A stretch of DNA of 64,000 bases from contig CAXXXY010000008.1 of assembly GCA_963667515.2 (NCBI GenBank), positions 186,001 through 250,000 of the forward strand. Direction: 5' to 3'. A model generated the notes under the pieces. The model worked only from the letters and a program-made list of their open reading frames with translations. It ran no database searches and had not been told where the DNA came from. Below are positions 50,639-59,161 of the stretch, one piece after another. The position numbers and the translations under genes were made by a program. This DNA is from VYDC01 sp963667515 (GTDB taxonomy: Bacteria > Chloroflexota > Dehalococcoidia > UBA2979). How positions within the stretch are numbered: the stretch's first letter is position 1; each line of letters begins with the position of its first letter.

Positions 50639-51080
50639 GCCGAAGGTGAGCCGCAGGCCGTGGATCAACTCGGCGCGCTCCGCGTCGCTGAGCCGGCTCT
50701 TCGAGTTCACGAGCGTGTAGTAGCCGGGCGGCATCTCGTCCTCGACCACCGACTCGACGATACTCGTCGATCTCCTGCTGCCGGCCCCACTCGGAGAAGT
50801 TCAGCTCGTCGCGCCCCTCCTCGACGTGGCCCAGCACGAGCCACAACATCGGCGCCACGTTGGAGTACCAGGGCCACTCCACCTCGTTGCTGTGGCAGTC
50901 GAAGCAGGCGCGCCGGGCGAGCTCGAGCGTGCGCTGCGAGCCCCAGGCGGGCTCGGCGAGCACGGGCGGGTTCGAGTGGTCGCGGCCGTACGGCACCAGC
51001 TGGATGCCGAGGGCGAGCGCCGCGACCGAGACGGCGATGCTCCCCGCGAGCGGCCGCCAGCGCGGGGCGCCACCGAGCGG
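50639..51080 (-). pseudogene. Haem-binding domain protein (Haem_bd, CxxCH), one +1 frameshift
   Basis: The frame starting after the TGA at 51081 encodes LAGSIAVSVAALALGIQLVPYGRDHSNPP, a membrane anchor, then RRACFDCHSNEVEWPWYSNVAP with the CxxCH haem motif and LVLGHVEEGRDELNFSEWG. An extra T near 50761 shifts it; the continuation is VVEDEMPPGYYTLVNSKSRLSDAERAELIHGL. Such small anchored cytochrome-like proteins act in the periplasm. No ATG/GTG/TTG precedes the anchor in frame, though an out-of-frame GTG lies just upstream. The end beyond residue ~150 is unclear and overlaps low-complexity sequence before cpaE. Confidence 0.75.
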
Positions 51081-51161
51081 TCAGCCGCCCGTCCACAGCC
51101 GGTAGACGCCCGCGGACAGCAGCGCGATGCCGGCGATCGCGATCCCAACGGGCAGCAGCAT
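51081..51161 (-). CDS. 26-residue hydrophobic peptide ORF
   Basis: ATG 51161 to TGA 51081: MLLPVGIAIAGIALLSAGVYRLW plus three residues. It could be a small membrane peptide, possibly coupled to the haem-binding gene, whose frame continues directly after its stop, or the original N-terminus of that protein interrupted by a stop. ATG is preceded by GGAGACGC. Not testable from sequence alone. Confidence 0.3.
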   Translation of the reverse strand: MLLPVGIAIAGIALLSAGVYRLWTGG

Positions 51162-51267
51162 GCGTCTCCGCCTTCGCTTCGTCCCCGGGCAGCGTCCGCC
51201 GCCGCGCGGGCAGGCGAGAGGGACGGAGGTACCGGCGGCCGCGGGTCGAACGGCCCGCCGCCCCGGC

Positions 51268-52500
51268 TCAGCGGATGCCCGAGTCGTAGGGGACGTTCAG
51301 CGTGGTCCAGTGCCCGTTGCGGACGTCGACGGGGGCGAGGCCGGCCGCGGGAAGCGGGCGCCCGTCGACGGGCTGCGGGGCGAGGGTGTAGCTCCCGCCG
51401 GGCGCCGGCAGCCGGTACGCGCCGTCCTCGGCCGAGGTGGTGCGGGCGACCTCGCGGCCGCTCGCGTCCAGCAGCAGCAGCGTCGCGACGAAGGGGCGAT
51501 CGGGGCACGGCTGGTCCTCGCGCTGCACCGGGCAGAGCGGGCCCAGCGTGACCACGCCCTGCACCCCTGACTCCGCATCGGAGGACCCGCCGGCGGGCGG
51601 CGTCAGCGGCTCCAGCACGACCGTCGCCTCGTAGCGCCCGGGCGCGATCGGCTCCGTCGAGCGCGGTGCCGGGGACAGCGCCACCACGCGCACGCGCAGC
51701 GCGCCGAGCGCAGCGGCGCCGGCGGCCGGGCTGACGGGGACGGCGACCGCCTCGCTCGTGCCGCCGCGCCGAAGCTCGAAGGCGAGCAGCGCCTCGCCCG
51801 CCCAGACGCAGGTCACATCCGTGGGGCAGCGCGAGTCCTGCACGACGCCCGCGAAGCGCAGCGCCTCGTCCGTCCCGCCGATCAGCGTCACCTCGCCGAC
51901 GCGCATCGCGAACTCGCTGAGTAGCGCGACCCGCCGCGGGGGGCTGCCCCCCGGCCCGCCGCCGCCGCCCGTGGCCGCGTCGCAGCCCTCGGCGGGCGCG
52001 GCGTCCAGCAACTCATGCACCGTCACCTCGCGCGGGTAGGCGCCGAGGTGCCCGTACTCGCCGGGCGGCGAGAGCTCGGCGCGCACCACGATGCGGAACG
52101 CGCTCAGCTCCGCCCCCGCGAAGGCGTCCCGCCCCGTCTCGTCGCGGATGCCCTCGTCGAAGCGCGACTCCGCCGTCCACGCGAGCCAGAAGCGCCGGCC
52201 GTCGCCCGGGCAGCGCCGATCGGGGTGGAACGCGGCGAGCTCGAAGCCACTCTCGAAGACGCCCTGCAGTGTCACGAGGGTCGCGCCGGGGGGGCCGCTG
52301 GGCGTCGCGCTGGGCGTCGCGGTCGGCGTTCCCGGGGGCGTCGTTGGGGGCGTCGTTGGGGGCGTCGAGGTGGCCGTGGGCGTGCCCGTGGGGCTCGCGG
52401 CGGGCGTCGCACCCTGCGGCCCGGCGGGCCTGCTCGACGAGCCGCAGGCCGCCAGCAGCGCGACCGCCGCGAGCAGCGGCGCAAGCCATCCAGCGCGCAA
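51268..52500 (-). CDS. Secreted lipoprotein of unknown function with carboxypeptidase-regulatory-like C-terminus
   Basis: 410 residues from TTG 52500, chosen for the AAGGAG six bases upstream and the signal peptide directly after it. The lipobox is LLAACGSSS, followed by a Pro/Thr linker (TPTATSTPPTTPP...). A middle region contains CPTDVTCVWAGEALLAFELRRGG, a segment found in many small lipoproteins of unknown function. The end, ATLLLLDASGREVARTTSAEDGAYRLPAPGGSYTLAPQP, is a CarboxypepD_reg/SpaA-like beta domain. It is divergent from the HD-GYP gene. Lipid-anchored outer-face protein; function unknown. Confidence 0.75.
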   Translation of the reverse strand: MRAGWLAPLLAAVALLAACGSSSRPAGPQGATPAASPTGTPTATSTPPTTPPTTPPGTPTATPSATPSGPPGATLVTLQGVFESGFELAAFHPDRRCPGDGRRFWLAWTAESRFDEGIRDETGRDAFAGAELSAFRIVVRAELSPPGEYGHLGAYPREVTVHELLDAAPAEGCDAATGGGGGPGGSPPRRVALLSEFAMRVGEVTLIGGTDEALRFAGVVQDSRCPTDVTCVWAGEALLAFELRRGGTSEAVAVPVSPAAGAAALGALRVRVVALSPAPRSTEPIAPGRYEATVVLEPLTPPAGGSSDAESGVQGVVTLGPLCPVQREDQPCPDRPFVATLLLLDASGREVARTTSAEDGAYRLPAPGGSYTLAPQPVDGRPLPAAGLAPVDVRNGHWTTLNVPYDSGIR

Positions 52501-52641
52501 GGGCAGCTCCTTCGATCCCCTCGCCGCGTGTCCACTGTGACGCCGCCGCGCGGCAGCGGGTTCCCGCGCGCGGCGGCGCTCCCTGGACGACGAGCGATCG
52601 TCGCCCCTCCACGCGCGGCAGTCCGCGCCGAACCTCTATCC

Positions 52642-54447
52642 ATGAGCAAGCTCGCGGCGCCGCTCGTGCGGGCGGCGCGGCTCGTGGCGCGCCTCGCCGG
52701 CTGCCTGCTCCCGGCCGCCGTTCGGCGGCGCGTGGCGTGGAAGATCATGGCGCCGTTCGCGGTGCTCTCGCTGGTCGTCGCGTTCCTCGGCAGCTACCTC
52801 ACGACCCAGGCCCTCACCGGCTCCCTCGAGGAACGCTTCACGAACCAGCTCGCCGAGTCCGCGCGCGTCGCCTCCGACGCGGTTGTGCACCGCGAGGCGG
52901 AGCACCTCGCGATGATCCGCGCCGTCACGTTCACGGAGGGCGTGCCCGAGGCGATCGTGGCGGCGGACGGCGCCGCGTTGGAGCGCGTCATCGTGCCGCT
53001 CGCCGCGAACAGCGGGACGGAGCTGGTGGCGATCCTCGACGCCGCGGGGACGCCGCTGGCCGCCGCCCGCCTCGCCGACGCGGGCGCGCTGCGCTACGAG
53101 CCCGCGGAGCTGGCGGAGCCGCAGAGCTGGGAGCCGGTGCGTCGCGTGCTGGCGGGCGAGGTGGACGCGGGCGGCGACAAGTTCGCGGGCATCGTCGGCG
53201 GCGCGGACGGGCTCGCGCTCTACAGCGCCAGCCCGATCGTCGCGGACGGCCGCCTCGTTGCCGTTGTGCTCGTCGGCAGCCCCCTCGACTCCTTCCTGCC
53301 GGCGGCGAAGGGCGAGGCGCTGGCCGACGTGACGCTCTACGACGGCGCGGGCCGCCCGCTTGCCACCAGCTTCCCGATCGCCGCCGCCTCGCTGGGCGCG
53401 GCGCTGGCGCCCGGCGCGGAGGGCACGGCGCCCGGCACCCGCGAGCGCCGCGCGCTCTTCGGCCGCGAGTACGAGCTGCTCTACGGCGCGCTCCGCGTGC
53501 GCGGCGAGGTGGCCGGCTTCTACTCGGTGGCGCTGCCGACGCAGTTCATCACCGTCGCGAACTCGGCCACCCGGCTGCGCCTGGGGGCGCTGTTCGCGAC
53601 GGGGACGCTGGCCGTGCTGATGGCGGGCCTGTTGGTCTCGCGGGCGCTGACCACGCCGCTCGCCTCCCTGGTGGGCGCGACGCAGCGGATGGCGCGCGGC
53701 GACCTGACGGCGCGCTCCGGCATCGCCCGCGACGACGAGATCGGCGCGCTCGCCTCCTCGTTCGACCTGATGGCCGAGACGCTGGAGCAGCAGCACATGG
53801 GGGCGCTGGAGGCGCTCGTCTCCGCCATCGACGCCCGCGACGCCTACACCCGCGGTCACTCGGTGCGCGTGGGGCACCTGGCGAAGGAGATCGGCGCGCA
53901 GCTGGGGCTCGACGCGACGGCGCAGCAGCACCTGCTGGTCGGCGGCTACCTGCATGACATCGGCAAGATCGGCGTGCGCGACGAGGTGCTGCTGAAGCCG
54001 GGGCAGCTCTCGAGCGACGAGCGGCTCAGCATCCAGGAGCACCCGCGCATCGGCCTCGCGATCCTCGAGCCGGTGGGACTCCCGCCCGAGGTGATCGAGG
54101 GCGTGGGCGGGCACCACGAGCGGCTGAACGGCAGCGGCTACCCGCGCGGGCTGGCCGGCGACGACATCTCGATCTACCCGCGCATCGTCGCCGTCGCTGA
54201 CGTCTACGACGCGCTGATCACCGACCGCCCCTACCGCGGAGCCCTGCCGCTCGAGCGGGTGTTCGCGATCCTCGACGAGGAGGCCGGGCGCGGGCTGATC
54301 GACGGCGCGGTGGTGGAGGCGATGCGCGCGGTCGCGCCCTCGTGGGAGGAGCGCCGCACGAGCGACCCGGCGCTCGGCGGCTTCCAGCTCGAGGCGAGCA
54401 ACGTGACGCCCCTGCGGCAGCGGAGGCGCGGCCGCCGCGCGGCCTGA
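52642..54447 (+). CDS. Membrane HD-GYP phosphodiesterase with sensor and HAMP domains
   Basis: 601 residues from ATG 52642. Membrane helices at about 33-54 and 316-334 flank an extracytoplasmic sensor (residues 55-315, dCache/sCache-like: VLAGEVDAGGDKFAGIVGG). HAMP covers 335-390 (RALTTPLASLVGATQRMARGDL). HD-GYP covers 390-570: RGHSVRVGHLAKEI, GYLHDIGKIG with the HD pair at 438-439, and GGHHERLNGSGYPRGL with the GYP motif at 499-501. It degrades cyclic-di-GMP in response to an outside signal and may control pilus and polysaccharide genes. It stands alone, divergent from a lipoprotein gene. Confidence 0.93.
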   Translation: MSKLAAPLVRAARLVARLAGCLLPAAVRRRVAWKIMAPFAVLSLVVAFLGSYLTTQALTGSLEERFTNQLAESARVASDAVVHREAEHLAMIRAVTFTEGVPEAIVAADGAALERVIVPLAANSGTELVAILDAAGTPLAAARLADAGALRYEPAELAEPQSWEPVRRVLAGEVDAGGDKFAGIVGGADGLALYSASPIVADGRLVAVVLVGSPLDSFLPAAKGEALADVTLYDGAGRPLATSFPIAAASLGAALAPGAEGTAPGTRERRALFGREYELLYGALRVRGEVAGFYSVALPTQFITVANSATRLRLGALFATGTLAVLMAGLLVSRALTTPLASLVGATQRMARGDLTARSGIARDDEIGALASSFDLMAETLEQQHMGALEALVSAIDARDAYTRGHSVRVGHLAKEIGAQLGLDATAQQHLLVGGYLHDIGKIGVRDEVLLKPGQLSSDERLSIQEHPRIGLAILEPVGLPPEVIEGVGGHHERLNGSGYPRGLAGDDISIYPRIVAVADVYDALITDRPYRGALPLERVFAILDEEAGRGLIDGAVVEAMRAVAPSWEERRTSDPALGGFQLEASNVTPLRQRRRGRRAA

Positions 54448-54474
54448 CAGGAGCGCCGCGAGCGCGGCCGCGCC

Positions 54475-55287
54475 CTACTTCTTCTTCCCGTTGCCGTTGC
54501 CGTTGCCGGGCGTCGGCTCGGGCGTCGGCTCCGCGGTGGGCTCAGGTGTGGGTTCGGGCGTGGGCTCAGGCGTGGCCTCGGGCGTCGGCGCTGGGGTGGG
54601 CTCGGGCGTCGGCTCAGGCGTCGGCGTGGGCGTGGGCGTGGGCTCGGGCGTGGGCGTGGGCGTGGGCGTGGGCGTGGGCGTGGGCGTGGGCGTTGGTGTG
54701 GGCTCGGGCGTCGGCTCAGGCGTCGGGGCGGGCTCCGGCGTCGGCGCCGGCTCCGGCGGTGGGAGGGAGATGGGAGCCGAGGCCGGAGCCGGGTCGAATT
54801 CGGGGGCCTCGTCCGCGACGGGCTCGGGCGTGGGCTCGGGCGTCGGCGTAGCAGCCGGCGTCGGCGTGGCGTTGGGCGTCGGCGTGGGCGCGGCCTGCTC
54901 GGCGACCGGGGTCGCGGTGACGGCGGGCGTCGCCGCCGGCGATGCGGGCGCGGGAGTGGGGGTGGGCGTGGGCGTCCACGCGACGGCGGAGGCCGCGATC
55001 GCGCTGCCGGAGCCGGCCTCCGTGAGCGCGGCGGCGAGCTCGGCGCGGCCCGCGTCGCGGGTCGCCTCCAGATCGCGCGCGTCCTCGCTCGCCACCTCGG
55101 TCAGCTCGGCCTTCAGCGCTGGCAGCGTCAGCCGCTGCCCGTCGATGGCGTAGTCCGCCCGTAGCGCGCTTGCCGCGTCGAGCTCAAGCCTGTCGAGCCG
55201 GCCGTGCTCCAGCGCCAGGGCGGAGCCACCCGTGGTCACGAGGAAGCAGACCGCGACGGCGGCCCCCACCAGCACTAGCGTCAGCAC
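54475..55287 (-). CDS. Secreted protein with long Thr-Pro-Glu-Pro repeat tail
   Basis: 270 residues from GTG 55287. A hydrophobic N-terminal signal or anchor (LTLVLVGAAVAVCFLVTTGG) is followed by a helical, charged segment (LPALKAELTEVASEDARDLEATRD) and then from about residue 100 a repetitive Pro/Thr/Glu tail ending GNGNGNGKKK. The tail would be extended and cell-wall- or envelope-spanning. The repeat is encoded by a nearly perfect 6- and 12-bp tandem array at 54500-54760, so its length is likely variable. No family recognised. Confidence 0.65.
   Translation of the reverse strand: MLTLVLVGAAVAVCFLVTTGGSALALEHGRLDRLELDAASALRADYAIDGQRLTLPALKAELTEVASEDARDLEATRDAGRAELAAALTEAGSGSAIAASAVAWTPTPTPTPAPASPAATPAVTATPVAEQAAPTPTPNATPTPAATPTPEPTPEPVADEAPEFDPAPASAPISLPPPEPAPTPEPAPTPEPTPEPTPTPTPTPTPTPTPTPTPEPTPTPTPTPEPTPEPTPAPTPEATPEPTPEPTPEPTAEPTPEPTPGNGNGNGKKK
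54500..54760. repeat. Tandem GGGCGT-type array encoding (TP)n and (TPEP)n
   Basis: Plus strand runs of GGCGTG and GGCTCGGGCGTC units, including GGGCGT repeated about eight times in a row near 54649-54690. Low-complexity coding repeat in the secreted protein at 54475-55287. Confidence 0.85.
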
Positions 55288-55435
55288 TCGGTCGCGTACG
55301 ATTTACCCCTCGAGGTGCCCCGCTCAGAGCGGTCTCGCCTCGCACGGATCATCGGCGCGGGATCCGCCGATTCGGCCGATTTCGGGGAGCGTAGGTGGAG
55401 CGCGCGTGAGCGCGACGTGAAGCTCGGCGCGGCCC

Positions 55436-56677
55436 CTACGCGGGGTCGGGGTAGCGGTCGCCGATGATGTCGGCGGCCTCGAGCTCGGCGATCTCGGCGG
55501 GACCGTAGCCGACCTCGGCCAGCACCTCGCGGTTGTGCTCGCCGAGCAGGGCGCAGCGCTGCTCCCACGCGGGCGGGTCGGGCTGCTGCTGCCAGAGGAA
55601 GCCCGTCATCATCCGCTCGCCGAGGTGCGGCTGGTCCACGACCTGGAACCAGCCGCGCTCGTGGAGCTGGGGCGCCGCGGGCGCCTCGTCGGGCTGCACG
55701 ACGGGCGCGGCGATCGCGCCCGCGGCCTGCAGCTCCTCGGCGACGGCGGCGGGCGTGCGCTCGCGCGTGTAGGCGGCGATCGCCTCGTCGATGGCGGCGC
55801 GCGCGCCCAGCCGCCCGACCACCGTGGCCCACGCATGGCCGTCGGCGGCCCACTGCGGGTGCCCGAGCGCCCCCGCGAGGCCGGCCCACTGCGCGTCGTC
55901 GCGGCAGACCACGTTCACCCAGCCGCCCGTCGCGGGGTAGCAGTCGTGCGGGACGACGCGCGGGTCGGTGTTGCCGACGCGCTCGGGGACGCGGTGGTTC
56001 AGCGTCCACTCGGCGAGCACGGCGGGGAGCTGCCACTGCAGCTCCTCCACCTGCGCCATGTCGATGAAGCAGCCCGCGCCCGTCTGCTCGCGGCGCAGCA
56101 GCGCAGCGCCGGTGGCGAAGACGATCGCGAGCGGCACCGTGGCGTCCGAGTGCAGCGCGCCCACGATCTCGTCGGGGCGCGAGCCAGGGTAGCCGCGGAT
56201 CGCGTGGTGGCCGGCCGCCGCGTCGAAGCCGTTGCCGAACATCAGGTAGCCCTGGTACGGCCCGCCCTGCCCCCAGCCCGCGATCGAGATCATGGTGCAG
56301 CGCGGATTCAGCGCGCGGACGGCGTCCCAGCCGAAGCCCAGCCGCTCGATGGTGCCGCCGCTGAAGCCCTCCACCAGCAGGTCGGCGCCCGCGATCAGGC
56401 GCCGGAGGACCTCGGCGCCCTCGGGCCGCCGCACGTCCACCGCGATGTTGCGCTTGTTGCGATTGCCGTGGATGTGCGAGTTGACGCGCTCGTAGGTCGG
56501 CCCCGGCCCCGGTGCGACGCGGCTGTCCTCGCGCAGCGGCCGGGTGACCGAGGGGCGGGGGTAGGTCTCCACCTTCACCACGTCGGCGCCGAGGTCCCCG
56601 AGCAGCGTGCAGCCGAAGGGGCCGGCCCACACCTCGGCGAGCTCCACCACCCGCAGGCCCGCGTAGGAGCGGCTCAT
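55436..56677 (-). CDS. CaiB/BaiF CoA-transferase family (class III) protein 1
   Basis: 413 residues from ATG 56677. Class III CoA-transferase features: GLRVVELAEVWAGPFGCTLLGDLGADVVKVE at the start, FEGFSGGTIERLG-like ADLLVEGFSGGT, SIAGWGQGGPYQG and a conserved TGAGCFIDMAQVEE. Asp178 in GALHSDATVP aligns with the catalytic Asp169 of formyl-CoA transferase. It moves CoA between carboxylic acids. It is followed by 31 bp and a second, divergent member, in a cluster with an acyl-CoA-type crotonase, an LLM oxidoreductase and a MaoC-like protein. Confidence 0.9.
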   Translation of the reverse strand: MSRSYAGLRVVELAEVWAGPFGCTLLGDLGADVVKVETYPRPSVTRPLREDSRVAPGPGPTYERVNSHIHGNRNKRNIAVDVRRPEGAEVLRRLIAGADLLVEGFSGGTIERLGFGWDAVRALNPRCTMISIAGWGQGGPYQGYLMFGNGFDAAAGHHAIRGYPGSRPDEIVGALHSDATVPLAIVFATGAALLRREQTGAGCFIDMAQVEELQWQLPAVLAEWTLNHRVPERVGNTDPRVVPHDCYPATGGWVNVVCRDDAQWAGLAGALGHPQWAADGHAWATVVGRLGARAAIDEAIAAYTRERTPAAVAEELQAAGAIAAPVVQPDEAPAAPQLHERGWFQVVDQPHLGERMMTGFLWQQQPDPPAWEQRCALLGEHNREVLAEVGYGPAEIAELEAADIIGDRYPDPA

Positions 56678-56708
56678 CGCGCGCCGCCCATCACCCCGTC
56701 GCCTTCCA

Positions 56709-57869
56709 TCACTGGGTCACGCCCGCGCGCGCGAGCGCCTGCTGCTCCGCGGCGTCGTAGCCCAGCTCGCCCAGCACCTCGGCGGTGTGCGCGCCCAGCC
56801 GCGGGCTGGGCCCGATCCGCCACGCCGGCTCCGGCCCCTCGATGCGGAACGGCGCGGCGGCCAGCCAGTGCTCGCCGACGCCGGGCTGCTCGAGCTGGAC
56901 GTAGGAGCCGCGGTGCTGCGACTGCGGGTCGTCGAGGAGCTCGGAGGCGTCGAGCACGGGCGCGACGGGCACGCGCGCCCCCTGCAGCTCGCGGAACACC
57001 TCGAGCTTCGTGCGCGCGTCGAGCCACGGCCGCAGCAGCGCCAGCAGCGCGTCGCGGTTCTGCTCGCGCTCGCCGATCGTCGCGAAGCGCGGGTCGTGCT
57101 CCAGCTCGGGCTGCCCGATGGCGGCGCACAGCCGCCCCCAGAAGGCGTCGCCGGTGCCCGCGAAGATCAGGTAGCCGTCGCTCGCGCGCAGCGAGCCGAT
57201 CTGCCCCGCGGCGAGGATGGTGCCGCTGATCGCCCACAGCGGATAGCCGGAGTCCACGTTGCCCATCAGCGCCTCGACGCCCGCGACATCGACGAAGCGG
57301 CGCTCGCCGTCGTGGCGCGCGCCCCACACCGCGGCCATCCCCACGGCTGCCGCGGTGCAGCCGATCTGCACCGTCGCGACGAAGGGGCCGTAGCGCAGCG
57401 GCGTGCCGCCCGGCGGCGTGTGGCGCGCGGTGCGCGTCGACCAGCCGAAGAGCGTGAGGTCGCTCTCGCGCCGGCCCGCGTGCGAGCCGCTCAGGCCGTG
57501 CGGCGTGATCGTGACGATGCTGGGGCGCGGCTCGCCGAGCGCGCCGAGCACCGCCGCCACCTCGACGGGCGGCAGCTCGATCAGCGCGAGCTCCGCGGAG
57601 GCGGCGAGCCGCGCGAGCACCTCGCGGCCCGACGGCGTGCCGTGGTCGAGCGCCAGCGACCGCTTCCCTGTGTCGAAGGCGAGGTGGAAGGCGCCGGCGT
57701 CGAGGTGCGGTCGGTCCTCCGGGAACGGCTCCACGCGGCGCGCGTCGCCGCCGCCCGGCCGCTCGACCTTGACGACGTCGGCGCCGTAGTCGGAGAAGCG
57801 CTTGCCGGCCGCCGAGACGGCGACGTCGCCCCCGACCTCGACCACGCGCATCCCGGCGAGCGGTTGCAT
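56709..57869 (-). CDS. CaiB/BaiF CoA-transferase family (class III) protein 2, catalytic Asp absent
   Basis: 386 residues from ATG 57869, preceded by a -10-like TAGCAT only seven bases away, so probably leaderless. MRVVEVGGDVAVSAAGKRFSDYGADVVKVE opens the protein and FVDVAGVEALMGN matches the family. At the position of the catalytic Asp the sequence is RYGPFVATVQIGC, i.e. Thr for Asp. With paralogue 1 downstream it may form a heteromeric transferase in which one subunit is catalytic. Alternatively it is a decarboxylase/racemase-like or inactive member. Confidence 0.85.
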   Translation of the reverse strand: MQPLAGMRVVEVGGDVAVSAAGKRFSDYGADVVKVERPGGGDARRVEPFPEDRPHLDAGAFHLAFDTGKRSLALDHGTPSGREVLARLAASAELALIELPPVEVAAVLGALGEPRPSIVTITPHGLSGSHAGRRESDLTLFGWSTRTARHTPPGGTPLRYGPFVATVQIGCTAAAVGMAAVWGARHDGERRFVDVAGVEALMGNVDSGYPLWAISGTILAAGQIGSLRASDGYLIFAGTGDAFWGRLCAAIGQPELEHDPRFATIGEREQNRDALLALLRPWLDARTKLEVFRELQGARVPVAPVLDASELLDDPQSQHRGSYVQLEQPGVGEHWLAAAPFRIEGPEPAWRIGPSPRLGAHTAEVLGELGYDAAEQQALARAGVTQ

Positions 57870-57876
57870 GGCGCCG

Positions 57877-57882
57877 ATGCTA
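57877..57882 (-). promoter_or_regulatory. Putative -10 TAGCAT giving a leaderless CoA-transferase mRNA
   Basis: TAGCAT (minus) ends seven bases before ATG 57869. Confidence 0.45.
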
Positions 57883-57952
57883 ACGGAATCGCGCGGCGGC
57901 CGGGGTGCGCGAGGGGCGTCGGCGGAGCCTCGACGCGGGCGCAGCGCCGTCT

Positions 57953-57960
57953 GCTACGGT
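57953..57960 (+). promoter_or_regulatory. Putative -10 GCTACGGT for the LLM oxidoreductase
   Basis: GC-TACGGT 52 bp upstream of GTG 58013; the two divergent genes at 57869 and 58013 have back-to-back -10 boxes. Confidence 0.35.
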
Positions 57961-58012
57961 CGGCTCGGCCGGGCGCGCGGGCGCCGCCGGGCCGGGGAAC
58001 AGGGGGTGCGGC

Positions 58013-59065
58013 GTGCGAATCGGTGTGCAGCTGATCGGCCCGCGCGTCTCGGAGCTGGGGCCGCTCGCGCGCGCCGCCGAGGACGCGGGGCTCGACATCG
58101 CGGGGCTGCCGGGCGGCGGCGACTACCCGCGCGTCACGAGGCTGATCCACGCGACCGAGCGCATCCGCGTCGCGACCGCGATCGTCCCGCTCTTCCACGC
58201 GACTCCCTACCTGCATGCGCTCTCGGCGATGGAGCTCCAGTCACTCTCGGGGGGCCGCTTCGTGCTCGGCGTCGGCTCGCAGACCAAGGGGCAGGTGCGC
58301 ACGCAGGCCGGCTTCGATCCGCCGAGCCCGGCGCGCATGTCGCGCGACATGGTGCTCGCGATCCGCGCGCTGATGGCGGGGGAGCGCCGCTACGACGGTG
58401 AGTTCTACAAGGTCGACATCCCGGCGATCCGCTTCCGCAGCGGGGGCGTGGACGTCACGCCGCCGCCGATCTACTTCTCGGGGGTGAACCCACTGAACCT
58501 GCGCATCGCGGGCGAAGTGGCCGACGGCTTCCTGGCGCACCCGATCTTCACCGCCGACTACTACCGCGACACGGTGTGGCCCCGCATCGAGGAGGGGCTG
58601 GCGCGGAGCGGCCGTTCGCGCGACGACTTCGAGATGTGCGCGATGCCGATGTTCTGGCTCGTCGACGACACCACATCGCGCGAGGAGGCGTACAGCCGCG
58701 GCAAGCGGAACCTCGCGATGTACTTCTCCACGCGCGCCTACAGCGGCTTCATGCAGCAGCACGGCTGGGAGCGCGAGCGCGAGGCGATCCGCGCCGTCTG
58801 GGCCGAGGCGATGGAGCGCGGCAGCCCCATCGATCCGCTGGCGATGGAGCGGATCGTCAGCGAGGAGATGGTCGACGCGGCGTGCCTCGTCGGCACCGCC
58901 GAGGAGATCCGGCAGCAGGCGGCCGAGCGCTACGAGGGGATCGCGGAGACGCTGCTCTTCTACTCGTTCCACGACCCCTACGTGCACGACGACGAGGAGC
59001 CGCTCCGCGCCGAGCGCAACCTCTACCGCCTCATCGACGCCTACCGCGGCGCCGCCGGGGCGTAG
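58013..59065 (+). CDS. LLM class flavin-dependent oxidoreductase (bacterial luciferase-like, possibly F420-dependent)
   Basis: 350 residues from GTG 58013 with AGGGGG upstream. Luciferase-like TIM barrel: RIGVQLIGPRVSELGPLARAAEDAGLD, RIRVATAIVPLFHATPYLHALSAMELQSLSGGRFVLGVG and PPIYFSGVNPLNLRIAGEVADGFL. The last part, CLVGTAEEIRQQAAERYEG and LLFYSFHDPY, is typical of TIGR03617-like F420-dependent enzymes. It oxidises or monooxygenates a substrate with reduced flavin or F420. It is divergent from the CoA-transferase pair; substrate not assignable. Confidence 0.88.
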   Translation: MRIGVQLIGPRVSELGPLARAAEDAGLDIAGLPGGGDYPRVTRLIHATERIRVATAIVPLFHATPYLHALSAMELQSLSGGRFVLGVGSQTKGQVRTQAGFDPPSPARMSRDMVLAIRALMAGERRYDGEFYKVDIPAIRFRSGGVDVTPPPIYFSGVNPLNLRIAGEVADGFLAHPIFTADYYRDTVWPRIEEGLARSGRSRDDFEMCAMPMFWLVDDTTSREEAYSRGKRNLAMYFSTRAYSGFMQQHGWEREREAIRAVWAEAMERGSPIDPLAMERIVSEEMVDAACLVGTAEEIRQQAAERYEGIAETLLFYSFHDPYVHDDEEPLRAERNLYRLIDAYRGAAGA

Positions 59066-59161
59066 CGACCAGCCGCCGGCCCTCGGCGGGCTCGACGGCC
59101 GGCGACGCGCCCGGCCCGCCCGCGAAAGCCTCCGCCCCGCGAACGAACGCCTCCGCCTCGA

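Noticed and set aside
54649..54700. Regular repeats as a CRISPR array
   Set aside because: Units are 6-12 bp, coding and contiguous, without unique spacers; no cas genes are present.
59066..59161. GC-rich inverted repeat between the convergent LLM and crotonase genes as terminator
   Set aside because: The GCCGGC arms are short and separated by a long imperfect loop without a T-run; insufficient evidence.
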